This document shows, in pieces, positions 32,998 to 40,361 of a DNA stretch of 54,062 bases; within the stretch, counting starts at the first letter, position 1; each line of letters opens with the position of its first letter. The notes under the pieces are model-generated. The model was not told the origin of the DNA. It saw only the letters and a program-made list of their open reading frames with translations, and searched no databases. The DNA is from an uncultured Acidaminococcus sp. GTDB lineage: Bacteria > Bacillota > Negativicutes > Acidaminococcales > Acidaminococcaceae. Both the position numbers and the translations under genes were made by a program. Location: assembly GCA_900538365.1 (NCBI GenBank), contig UPXT01000009.1, forward strand, positions 1-54,062, given 5' to 3'.

Positions 32998-35388
32998 ATG
33001 GATAAATCAAATGCTTATTTGCTGTGGTTTGAACAACTGGAAAGAAAAGACGTCGACATTGTTGGCGGCAAATCTTCTTCTCTTGGGGAAATGACTTCCA
33101 AGACCGATGTTCCCGTGCCGTATGGCTTTGCTACGACGGCCCATGCCTATCGGTATTTCATTGACCAGACGGGCCTGCGCGAAAAGATGCGCAGCATCCT
33201 TGCCGAACTGACGGATGTAGAAAACAGCGAACTTCTCTCTTCGGTCTGCGTGCGCCTGCGTGGGGCCATCATGGAACAGGAAATGCCCCAGGATCTTCAG
33301 GATGCCATCCGCAGTGCCTATGAAGAGCTGGCTCACAAGATGAATGAAGACGAACCTTATGTAGCCGTCCGCTCCAGTGCCACGGCTGAAGACCTGCCTG
33401 ATGCCAGCTTTGCCGGCCAGCAGGATACGTACCTTAATGTCCACGGTGCCGATCAGGTCATCCGTAAGGTCAAGGAATGCTACGCTTCCTGCTTTACGGA
33501 CCGTGCTGTCTACTATCGGGAAAAACAGGGCTATGACCATCTGTCCCTTGCCCTTTCTGCGGTTGTCCAGATGATGGTCTTTTCCAAAGCTGCCGGCGTT
33601 ATGTTCACGGTGAATGTGGCAAACGGTGATGACAAGAATATCATGATTGAAGGGGCCTATGGCCTTGGTGAATATGTGGTTGGCGGCATTGTTACGCCAG
33701 ACAGCTACGTCGTTTCCAAAGACGGAATGAAGCTCATTTCGGTATCGGTCAATGAACAGGATAAGATGCTCATCCGTAAGCCTGGCGGCGATACCATGGA
33801 AGTGCCAGTTCCTGAAGCAGACCGCAGGAAGCAGACCTTGACAAATGCACAGATCATGGAACTTGCAGGATACGCCAAGAAGATCGAAGCCCACTATGGC
33901 TGTTATATGGATATGGAATGGGGCATTGATGAACGGGATGGCAAGATCTGGATCCTTCAGGCTCGCCCGGAAACTGTTTGGTCCCGCCGCAACAAGGAAA
34001 AGAAAAACGAAGAAAAACAGATAGTCGGGTCCATGGAAGGGGCCAAGGTCCTTTTGAAGGGCCTTCCCGCAAGTCCGGGTCAGGGCTATGGCAAGGCCCA
34101 TGCCATCCGCGACCCGAAGGATATTGACGAATTCAAGGACGGGGAAATCCTCGTTACGGAAATGACCGCTCCGGACTGGGTACCTGCCATGAAAAAGGCA
34201 CAGGCTATCGTCACGGACAGCGGCGGCATGACCTGCCATGCTTCCATCGTCAGCCGCGAACTGGGCATTCCCTGCATCGTTGGCACCAAATCCCGCGGTG
34301 AAGCAGCTACGGAAGTCCTTAAAGGCGGCGAGGAAATCACGGTTGATGCATCGAACGGCGTCGTTTTTGCAGGCAATCTTCAGGTAAAGAAGGCGGAAGC
34401 TGCCGCCGCGCCGGCGCAAGCGGCTGCCGCTATAGAAACCTTCCCTGTAACGGGGACCAAGATCTACATGAATCTAGGCGATCCGTCCCTTGCCGATAAA
34501 TACGCCAGCCTGCCCTGTGACGGCATTGGCCTCATGCGCGAGGAATTCATCTGGACGACCTATATCCATGAACATCCGCTTTACCTTCTGAAGACGGGTC
34601 ATCCGGAAAAGGTTGTCGAAGCCCTTGCCGAAGGTTTCCGCAAGGTGGCCCAGGCCATGGCTCCGCGCCCTGTTACCCTGCGCTTCAGTGATTTCAAATC
34701 CAGCGAATACCGCGACCTTAAGGGCGGGGAAGAATTTGAACCCCATGAACCGAGTGCCCTTCTTGGCTGGAGAGGGGCTTCCCGTTACTACGACCCGAAA
34801 TATACGGCTGCTTTCCGTCTGGAAGTCCAGGCAGTCCGCAAGGTTCGTGAAGAATATGGTCTCAAGAATCTCAACGTCATGATTCCTTTCTGCCGCACCG
34901 TGGACGAATGTGCCAAGGTCGTTTCCATCATGGCAGAAGAAGGACTTCATCGCGGACCGGACTTCAAGGTCTGGCTCATGGCGGAAATCCCGGCAAACAT
35001 CATCCTTGCCGACAAATTCAATCAATATGTCGATGGCTATTCCATCGGTTCCAACGACCTTACGATGCTGACGCTGGGCTGTGACCGTGACAATGATGTC
35101 ATTTCCCATCTTTTTGATGAACGCAATCTGGCCGTGCGCCGCGCGGTGCGCCACCTTATCGAAGTGGCCCACAGGGATGGCAAGACCGTTTCTCTCTGCG
35201 GGCAGGCTGCCAGCGTCTATCCGGAATTTGCTGAATTCCTTGTGGAAAGCGGCATTGACAGTATGTCCGTCAACCCTGACGCCGTGAAATTCACCAAAAA
35301 GATGGTAGCCCAGGTCGAGCAGCGGATCATCCTTGATAAACTGACAGGCCGCGGCCGCAATAAGAACGACGAAGAACTGGCTTGGTAA
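32998..35388 (+). CDS. ppsA: Phosphoenolpyruvate synthase
   Basis: Makes PEP from pyruvate and ATP (with water), opening gluconeogenesis from pyruvate or lactate. The 796-residue protein has the N-terminal ATP-grasp domain (VAVRSSATAEDLPDASFAGQ), the swivelling phosphohistidine domain with the catalytic His near 414 in DSGGMTCHASIVSRELGIP, and the PEP-binding TIM barrel with EIPANIILAD, SIGSNDLTMLTLG and CGQAAS. Length and the GGMTCHA motif favour PEP synthase over pyruvate phosphate dikinase. ATG 32998 has AAGGAG six bases upstream. Its presumed regulators ccpN and ppsR follow. Confidence 0.95.
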   Translation: MDKSNAYLLWFEQLERKDVDIVGGKSSSLGEMTSKTDVPVPYGFATTAHAYRYFIDQTGLREKMRSILAELTDVENSELLSSVCVRLRGAIMEQEMPQDLQDAIRSAYEELAHKMNEDEPYVAVRSSATAEDLPDASFAGQQDTYLNVHGADQVIRKVKECYASCFTDRAVYYREKQGYDHLSLALSAVVQMMVFSKAAGVMFTVNVANGDDKNIMIEGAYGLGEYVVGGIVTPDSYVVSKDGMKLISVSVNEQDKMLIRKPGGDTMEVPVPEADRRKQTLTNAQIMELAGYAKKIEAHYGCYMDMEWGIDERDGKIWILQARPETVWSRRNKEKKNEEKQIVGSMEGAKVLLKGLPASPGQGYGKAHAIRDPKDIDEFKDGEILVTEMTAPDWVPAMKKAQAIVTDSGGMTCHASIVSRELGIPCIVGTKSRGEAATEVLKGGEEITVDASNGVVFAGNLQVKKAEAAAAPAQAAAAIETFPVTGTKIYMNLGDPSLADKYASLPCDGIGLMREEFIWTTYIHEHPLYLLKTGHPEKVVEALAEGFRKVAQAMAPRPVTLRFSDFKSSEYRDLKGGEEFEPHEPSALLGWRGASRYYDPKYTAAFRLEVQAVRKVREEYGLKNLNVMIPFCRTVDECAKVVSIMAEEGLHRGPDFKVWLMAEIPANIILADKFNQYVDGYSIGSNDLTMLTLGCDRDNDVISHLFDERNLAVRRAVRHLIEVAHRDGKTVSLCGQAASVYPEFAEFLVESGIDSMSVNPDAVKFTKKMVAQVEQRIILDKLTGRGRNKNDEELAW

Positions 35389-35404
35389 CATTTCCTGCAT
35401 GAAA

Positions 35405-35434
35405 GGCTGCTGCCGCGCGGCAGCAGCCTTTTCC
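35405..35434 (+). terminator. Terminator after ppsA
   Basis: A 10-bp or longer stem GGCTGCTGCC / GGCAGCAGCC with tight GCGC loop, followed by TTTTCC. Confidence 0.9.
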
Positions 35435-35464
35435 TGTAAGAGGGGAGAATACAGGGAAATGTTC

Positions 35465-35493
35465 TTGACGGATGCACGAAAATTAGGTACGCT
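35465..35493 (+). promoter_or_regulatory. Probable ccpN-ppsR promoter
   Basis: TTGACG (35465-35470), 17 bases, TACGCT (35488-35493), then a T-rich stretch and the ccpN ribosome binding site. Confidence 0.6.
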
Positions 35494-35518
35494 TTTTTTG
35501 TAATGTGGAAGAAAGGGG

Positions 35519-36181
35519 GTGGATCCCATTCCACTAAGTGATAGACAGAAAAAAATTGCTGAAATTGTTCGCCGGAGCGGCCCTATTACGGGAACGGAAA
35601 TTGCCGGGGAACTAGGTCTTACGCGGGCTGCCCTGCGCAGTGACCTTGCTATCCTCACCATGGGCGGAATCCTTGACGCCCGGCCTCGCGTGGGTTATTT
35701 CTATACAGGGAAAAGTACTTTGGGTATGCTGGTGGAGGAACTGTCTTCTATTACCGTCGAAGATATCATGAGTGTCCCCATTGTCGTAAGTGCCAGCAAA
35801 AGCGCCTATGATGCTGTCATCACCATGTTTTTGGAAGATGTAGGGACCCTCTTTGTGGTGGATGGGAAGGGATGCCTTTTTGGGGTCATTTCCCGCAAGG
35901 ATCTTCTCAAGGCGTCGCTCAGCCAGGGCGCAGACCTGCGTAATCTGCCCCTTGCGATGGTCATGACGGGACTATCCAAGATTGTCCTTTCTAAGCCCCA
36001 TGAACCAGCGGCTGCTGCCGCCAGACGCCTTATCGAAAGGGAAGTGGACTGTCTGCCCGTGGTTCTTCCTTTTGGCGAAAAAACGGGCAAATGGAAACTT
36101 GTTGGCCGCGTCTCCAAGACCAATATGACGAGACTTTTGGCAGAACTTGCCGAAGGAAAGGGAGGGACCTATCATAGCTAA
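35519..36181 (+). CDS. ccpN: CcpN-type HTH and CBS-domain repressor of gluconeogenic genes
   Basis: CcpN represses gluconeogenic genes and senses nucleotides through CBS domains. The protein has an N-terminal helix-turn-helix (RQKKIAEIVRRSGPITGTEI, LTRAALRSDLAILTMGG, ARPRVGYFYTG) nearly identical in pattern to B. subtilis CcpN, and two CBS repeats (VEDIMSVPIVVS and LAMVMTGLSKIV onward). The GTG at 35519 is the formal start (220 residues), but it lies inside the sequence GAAAGGGGGTG that looks like the ribosome binding site. ATT at 35528, eight bases further on, would give MPLSDRQKK and is a real alternative. It precedes ppsR as ccpN precedes yqfL in Bacillus. Confidence 0.92.
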   Translation: MDPIPLSDRQKKIAEIVRRSGPITGTEIAGELGLTRAALRSDLAILTMGGILDARPRVGYFYTGKSTLGMLVEELSSITVEDIMSVPIVVSASKSAYDAVITMFLEDVGTLFVVDGKGCLFGVISRKDLLKASLSQGADLRNLPLAMVMTGLSKIVLSKPHEPAAAAARRLIEREVDCLPVVLPFGEKTGKWKLVGRVSKTNMTRLLAELAEGKGGTYHS

Positions 36182-36995
36182 TCAACCCATCATCTATGCC
36201 ATTTCTGACTCCATTGGGGAGACCAGTGAATCGGTTGTCCGTGCTACAACGAGCCAGTTTGTGCAGGAAAAGTTTGATATCATCCGTGTGCCCTATGTCA
36301 ACAGCATTGAACAGATTGATAAGATCGTCCAAGAAGCAAAGGAGTCCAATGCGGTCATCTGCTATACCATCGTATCTCCGGAAATCAGGGCTGAAGTTGC
36401 TCATAAGACCCAGGAACTGAATGTGACCGCGGTTGATATCTTGGGACCAGTCATGACGGCCATTGAAAAGACCAGCGGCCTTACGCCCAAAAACCAGCCC
36501 GGCCTCATCCATGCCTTGGATCATGAATATTTCAAACGCGTTGCCGCCGTGGAATTTGCCATCAAGTATGATGACGGAAAAAATCCTTGGGGACTTACGA
36601 AAGCGGACCTTGTCATTATCGGGGTATCCCGTACCTCGAAGACGCCCCTTTCCATGTACCTTGCCAATAAGCAGCTCAAAGTGGCCAACGTTCCCCTTGT
36701 GCCGGAGATTCCACCGCCTGAGGAGCTTTTCAAGGTCCCGAATAACCGCATCATTGGGCTCCTCATCGATCCACACAAACTCAATGAGATCCGGATTGCC
36801 CGCCTTAAGGCGATGGGGCTTGGAGATACAGCAAACTATGCGGACCTGCGCCGTATTGAAGAGGAACTCGATTATGCCCGAGCCATCATGCAGCGGCTCC
36901 ACTGCATGATCATCAATGTTTCGAACCGAGCCATTGAAGAAACGGCCAGCCTCATTTTGGAGTATCTGCGCAAGAATTTTAATTTTGACTATTAA
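36174..36995 (+). CDS. ppsR: PEP synthase/PPDK regulatory kinase-phosphorylase (DUF299)
   Basis: A bifunctional enzyme that inactivates PEP synthase (or PPDK) by ADP-dependent phosphorylation of a Thr near the catalytic His and reactivates it by phosphorolysis. It has QPIIYAISDSIGETSESVVR at the N-terminus and the P-loop VIIGVSRTSKTPLSMYLANK. The next in-frame ATG is about 100 codons inside the gene. A TTG at 36147 lacks a ribosome binding site, while ATA at 36174 follows GGAGG by eight bases and gives 273 residues, the family's usual length. Overlaps ccpN by eight bases. ppsA just upstream is the obvious substrate. Confidence 0.9.
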   Translation: MANQPIIYAISDSIGETSESVVRATTSQFVQEKFDIIRVPYVNSIEQIDKIVQEAKESNAVICYTIVSPEIRAEVAHKTQELNVTAVDILGPVMTAIEKTSGLTPKNQPGLIHALDHEYFKRVAAVEFAIKYDDGKNPWGLTKADLVIIGVSRTSKTPLSMYLANKQLKVANVPLVPEIPPPEELFKVPNNRIIGLLIDPHKLNEIRIARLKAMGLGDTANYADLRRIEEELDYARAIMQRLHCMIINVSNRAIEETASLILEYLRKNFNFDY

Positions 36996-37014
36996 AAAAA
37001 GACTGTGAAGAAAT

Positions 37015-37064
37015 GTGAAATGTACCCTCTTTACTGGGTGTCCAGTAAAGAGGGTACATTTCAC
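37015..37064. repeat. Perfect 23-bp inverted repeat with four-base loop
   Basis: GTGAAATGTACCCTCTTTAC + TGG (37015-37037), loop GTGT, then the exact reverse complement (37042-37064). It lies 19 bases after the ppsR stop, is far longer than the terminators of this genome, and has no T run on the plus strand; on the minus strand TTTTTTT follows only after about 15 bases. The stretch 37065-37215 shows nothing else recognisable. Confidence 0.8.
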
Positions 37065-37215
37065 GAATCAAAGCGCGTTTTCGAGTTAAGGCTTTTTGTT
37101 ATGCCCTGTGGATGATGTTCTTTTTTCATAGGTTTGCGCACGATTGTATCACTTAGCAACGTTTCTTTAATTCACAGCAGTGCCTGCTTTTTGCCTTAGA
37201 GACGGCGAATGCCGT

Positions 37216-37485
37216 TCCGCCTTACAAGGCGTGGGTATCTACCAAAAAGGCTTGCTTGCAGGAGTGGGTGGTGGATGAGGAGGCCGGTTTGTGGCCGACG
37301 TCTCCTTACGAGCGGCTAGCAAGGAGCATTTTTTGATGGGCCAAAACCGCTCATCGCAAGACGCTGCCAACGTGATTCGGCTCACGGACCGTGTAATCGA
37401 AAAATTTATTCGGCGCCCTCCGGTCGGGATACTTTGGCGCTGGCGTAACGGTCTTTTACCTTGTCATCTTTTTCCCCATTCCCCT
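37216..37485 (+). repeat. Dispersed structured repeat, copy R3
   Basis: Aligns end to end with R1: opening hairpin CGCCTTACAAGGCG, core GTGGGTGGTGGATGAGGAGG, ACGTCTCC, an outer stem ATTTTTTGAT (37328-37337) with ATCGAAAAAT (37396-37405), then ATTCGGCGCC and a GGTCTTTTACCTT end. The T-to-C difference between R3 and R1 in the stem keeps pairing (G-T versus G-C). The apical part between the stem arms differs in sequence between the copies. Confidence 0.6.
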
Positions 37486-37510
37486 TTTTCGAATATGGCT
37501 CCAGATTGGC

Positions 37511-37571
37511 CCATTTGAAATGAAATTGTGGTACGGAACTGCATCGAATCGGAGCGATTTCTGCTCCGACC
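37511..37571 (-). repeat. Solitary copy (F) of the three-hairpin dispersed element
   Basis: On the minus strand hairpin TCGGAGC-AGAAATC-GCTCCGA (37569-37549) is followed by TTCGATGCAGTTCCGTACCA and CAATTTCATTT. Unit D at 30898-31017 has TCGGCGC-AGAAATC-GCGCCGA and the same flanks, but with hairpins H2 and H3 between GCAGTT and GTACCACAAT. The paired change GGCGC/GCGCC to GGAGC/GCTCC keeps the stem. It begins exactly at the lptA stop codon. Confidence 0.65.
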
Positions 37572-38059
37572 TAAAAATCGACAACTTTCTTCGTCTTCAC
37601 ATTATAGGTCAGAGAGTCTTTTTCGATGCGCTCGCCGGTCTTACGGTTTACATAAATTGCGTCTCCCGTAAAGGTGGCAAGTTTGGTCTCCCAGTCAAAA
37701 TGTCCTTGCTGGGCCCGGATGTCCGTATCTGCCTCTTCAAAGATGACAGGTCCTTTTACATCGGCCGAATGATCGCTGTGACGGACGATGGTGGATGTTC
37801 CCCGAAACGTAATGTCTCCGTCGATGAGGCTGATGTTTCCCCAAGCCCGTACTTCGTTGGTGAGAAGCGAAACTTCTGCTCGGTCAGCCGTAATGGTGCG
37901 TTTCCCTGTTTTTACGGCAACATGGCCGGAAAGACGGTAAGTCAGCGTATCAGGATCAAATTCCTGATGATCATATGTGATTTCTGGTGCCGCTGATACC
38001 AAAGAAGGGGAAAGAAAAGTCATGAGAAGACAGCAGCATAAAAGAATTTTTTTCAGCAT
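37571..38059 (-). CDS. lptA: LptA/OstA-like periplasmic LPS-transport protein
   Basis: Predicted to be exported and to form part of the LPS bridge across the periplasm. The 162-residue protein has a signal peptide (MLKKILLCCCLLMTFLSPSL ending near VSAAP), then an OstA_N beta-jellyroll with repeated strands (YRLSGHVAVKTGKRTITADR, EVRAWGNISLIDGDITFRG, GHFDWETKLATFTGDAIYVN). Length fits single-domain LptA. GGAGG is eight bases before the ATG. It marks the host as a diderm with LPS. No lptB or lptC lies beside it. Confidence 0.88.
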   Translation of the reverse strand: MLKKILLCCCLLMTFLSPSLVSAAPEITYDHQEFDPDTLTYRLSGHVAVKTGKRTITADRAEVSLLTNEVRAWGNISLIDGDITFRGTSTIVRHSDHSADVKGPVIFEEADTDIRAQQGHFDWETKLATFTGDAIYVNRKTGERIEKDSLTYNVKTKKVVDF

Positions 38060-38135
38060 CGGCGACGCCTCCTTAAGAAAAAAACAGCAGAAAAAACAAA
38101 GGGCCTTTCCTTGGTTCTTCCATACTAAATAACAA

Positions 38136-38261
38136 TTAATTATACGCTATCTTGAAGAAAATATCATTACAAAAGAGGAAGGTCCAGAGGACCTTCTCCA
38201 TCTCAATTTCGTTCTTAGACCCCTTTATTATTTTGATGACATCTGATACAATCTTTTCCAT
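38136..38261 (-). CDS. Possible 41-residue small protein
   Basis: An ATG frame with a good ribosome binding site (AAGGAAGG, six to seven bases upstream) encodes a short helix-like peptide beginning MEKIVSDVIKIIKGSKNEIE and ending in a hydrophobic stretch VLWTFLFCNDIFFKIAY. A promoter-like TTGCAA (38337-38332), 17 bases, TATTGT (38314-38309) lies upstream. A GAAGGTCC/GGACCTTC hairpin followed by TCTTTTG sits inside the frame, so the transcript might stop there instead. No homolog recognised. The rest of 38060-38471 holds no other gene. Confidence 0.35.
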   Translation of the reverse strand: MEKIVSDVIKIIKGSKNEIEMEKVLWTFLFCNDIFFKIAYN

Positions 38262-38501
38262 GGGAGACCTTCCTTTGTTTTGATATTCGTGTCGTCAACA
38301 CTATCTTAACAATAGGGGTCTCCCCTTTATTTTGCAAGGACTATTTTTCCCTACCGAGAAACATTTTACGCTTAGAAAGGAAAATCGTCACCTGTGTAGA
38401 ATAAGATAAATAGCGAAGGAAAACAGAGGGAAGGCGTCTGCGGAGGTTTTCCCTTATTTTTATGATGGACGATGGACTTTTTTAGGAAAGGCGGTGACGG
38501 T

Positions 38502-40319
38502 ATGGAAGATCTCAAGGAAAAATATGAGAGCTTCAAGGAACAGGTCCGTCAGGCCGCTGACATTGTGAGCGTCGTTTCCGAAACGGTGGACCTCAAGAAA
38601 AAAGGACGCCGTTTTTGGGGATGCTGTCCTTTCCATTCGGAAAAAACACCTTCTTTTACCGTGAATCCGGAAAAAGGGTTCTTTCACTGCTTTGGCTGCG
38701 GCGCCGGCGGTGACGTCTTCACCTTCGTCATGAAACGGGATCACGTTTCCTTTGTTGAGGCGGAACGGATCCTAGCCAATAAATATGGAATCCCCATTCC
38801 GGAACCGGAAAAGACGGCTGAGGAAATCCGCCGGGAGCAGGAGGAAAAGGAAATCTTCGGTACCAATGAGCTGGCGGCCCGGTTCTTCCATGCGTGTCTG
38901 ACAAAGACCCAATACGGGAAGGAAGGATTGACCTATCTTGCCGGCCGCGGCATTGGCATGGATATTGTCGAGTCCTTTGAACTGGGACTTGCCCCACCGG
39001 ATGCCCAGACTTTTCACAAGGCCCTTGAAAAGCGGGGAATCCCTGAAAAGACGCTTCTTAAGGCCGGGCTCGTAGGTCGGTCCGATTCAGGTCGGATTTA
39101 TGACAAATTCCGTGAGCGGGTCATGATTCCTATCAAGAACCCACGAGGAAAAGTTGTTGGCTTTACGGGCCGCATCCTGCGCAAGGATGCTTCACCGGCC
39201 AAATACATGAATACACCGGAGACAAGCTGGTTCCATAAAGGGCGTCTGCTCTTTGGCATGGACCGGGCCCTTCCCAGCATCAGGAAGCGGCGCCAGGCCC
39301 TCATCGTCGAAGGTCATATGGATGCCATCAGTCTCCATGCGGCAGGCGTTACTTGGGCTGTGGCGTCCATGGGCACGGCCTTTACGGAATACCAGGCAAA
39401 GCTCCTAAAGCGCGTCACGCCGGAAGTCATCTTTTGTTTTGACAGTGATAATGCTGGGCGCAGCGCAGCCATGCGATCCATTCCCATTGCCCTTGCTGTG
39501 GGGCTTGAATGCCGTGTCATGCACGTTACAGACGGCAAGGACCCGGATGAATTCATCCGCAAGGAGGGACAGGATGCCTTCCTTGCCCTCATGAACCAGG
39601 CCAAGGGCGGCATTGATTATGAAGTCGATACGGTGCTCTCCCGGAGCGATGTAACGACGCTTTCAGGAAAAGTGGGGGCCGTTTCGGAAATCCTGCCCTT
39701 TTTTAAGGATTGCCGCTCCGATGTGGAAGTGGGTGAACGCATCCGCGATCTTTCAAGGCGCCTTGTCCTTGATGAGGGTGAAATCAGAAGTGAGTACCAA
39801 AAGCTTGTCCGCCCCAATGGGAGTGGACGGTCCTTTAATCCTGAATGGCTGCTGCAAAAGAAGGTCGCAATTGAAAGTCCGACCCAACAGGCTGAGCGGG
39901 GCGTACTCTATGCACTTCTCATGGGGGAGGAAATCGCTCCCGATCAAGCTGGTTTTGCTCACACGGACGCTTTTTCAACTGCTGCAAGGCGAGCCATCTT
40001 TACCTCTTATTGTGCCCGCAAGGGAGCCGGTACTTTTCATGAGGGCCGGGATCTTTTTGAGGATGTCAATGAAGAAGGAGCCGCGGAACTATCGACCATC
40101 CTTGCTTCGACAATCCCTAAAGAAACCCTTGCGGAAGTGCTCCGAGACTGTCTTTTCCGGCTGCAGACAGCAACGCTTGAAAAAGAATATGAACGGCACA
40201 GTGAACTGGCCCAGCGCTATGAAAAAGAAGGTAATGAAAAATTTTTAGAGGAATTACAGGAATGCCGACGAATAAGAATGGAGATACGAAATTTAAGAAG
40301 TGCGGGACCCATCCGGTGA
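38502..40319 (+). CDS. dnaG: DNA primase DnaG
   Basis: Synthesises RNA primers at the replication fork. The 605-residue protein has the N-terminal zinc-binding domain (CCPFHSEKTPSFTVNPEKGF and HCFGCGAGGDVFTF), the TOPRIM catalytic core (ALIVEGHMDAISLHAAGV and FDSDNAG) and a C-terminal helicase-binding region. ATG 38502 has AAAGGCGGTGA upstream; an in-frame ATG at 38472 has none. It is followed by rpoD as in most bacteria. Confidence 0.97.
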   Translation: MEDLKEKYESFKEQVRQAADIVSVVSETVDLKKKGRRFWGCCPFHSEKTPSFTVNPEKGFFHCFGCGAGGDVFTFVMKRDHVSFVEAERILANKYGIPIPEPEKTAEEIRREQEEKEIFGTNELAARFFHACLTKTQYGKEGLTYLAGRGIGMDIVESFELGLAPPDAQTFHKALEKRGIPEKTLLKAGLVGRSDSGRIYDKFRERVMIPIKNPRGKVVGFTGRILRKDASPAKYMNTPETSWFHKGRLLFGMDRALPSIRKRRQALIVEGHMDAISLHAAGVTWAVASMGTAFTEYQAKLLKRVTPEVIFCFDSDNAGRSAAMRSIPIALAVGLECRVMHVTDGKDPDEFIRKEGQDAFLALMNQAKGGIDYEVDTVLSRSDVTTLSGKVGAVSEILPFFKDCRSDVEVGERIRDLSRRLVLDEGEIRSEYQKLVRPNGSGRSFNPEWLLQKKVAIESPTQQAERGVLYALLMGEEIAPDQAGFAHTDAFSTAARRAIFTSYCARKGAGTFHEGRDLFEDVNEEGAAELSTILASTIPKETLAEVLRDCLFRLQTATLEKEYERHSELAQRYEKEGNEKFLEELQECRRIRMEIRNLRSAGPIR

Positions 40320-40361
40320 CCGTAGCACTTTTGATGATGAGGGGAAGGAGGGAACGCTCAA

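Noticed and set aside
33007..34419. A 470-codon minus-strand frame, and others like it opposite ppsA, gltX and cysS
   Set aside because: Antisense shadow of ppsA, produced by codon bias; no ribosome binding site and no family resemblance, while the plus strand encodes a complete PEP synthase.
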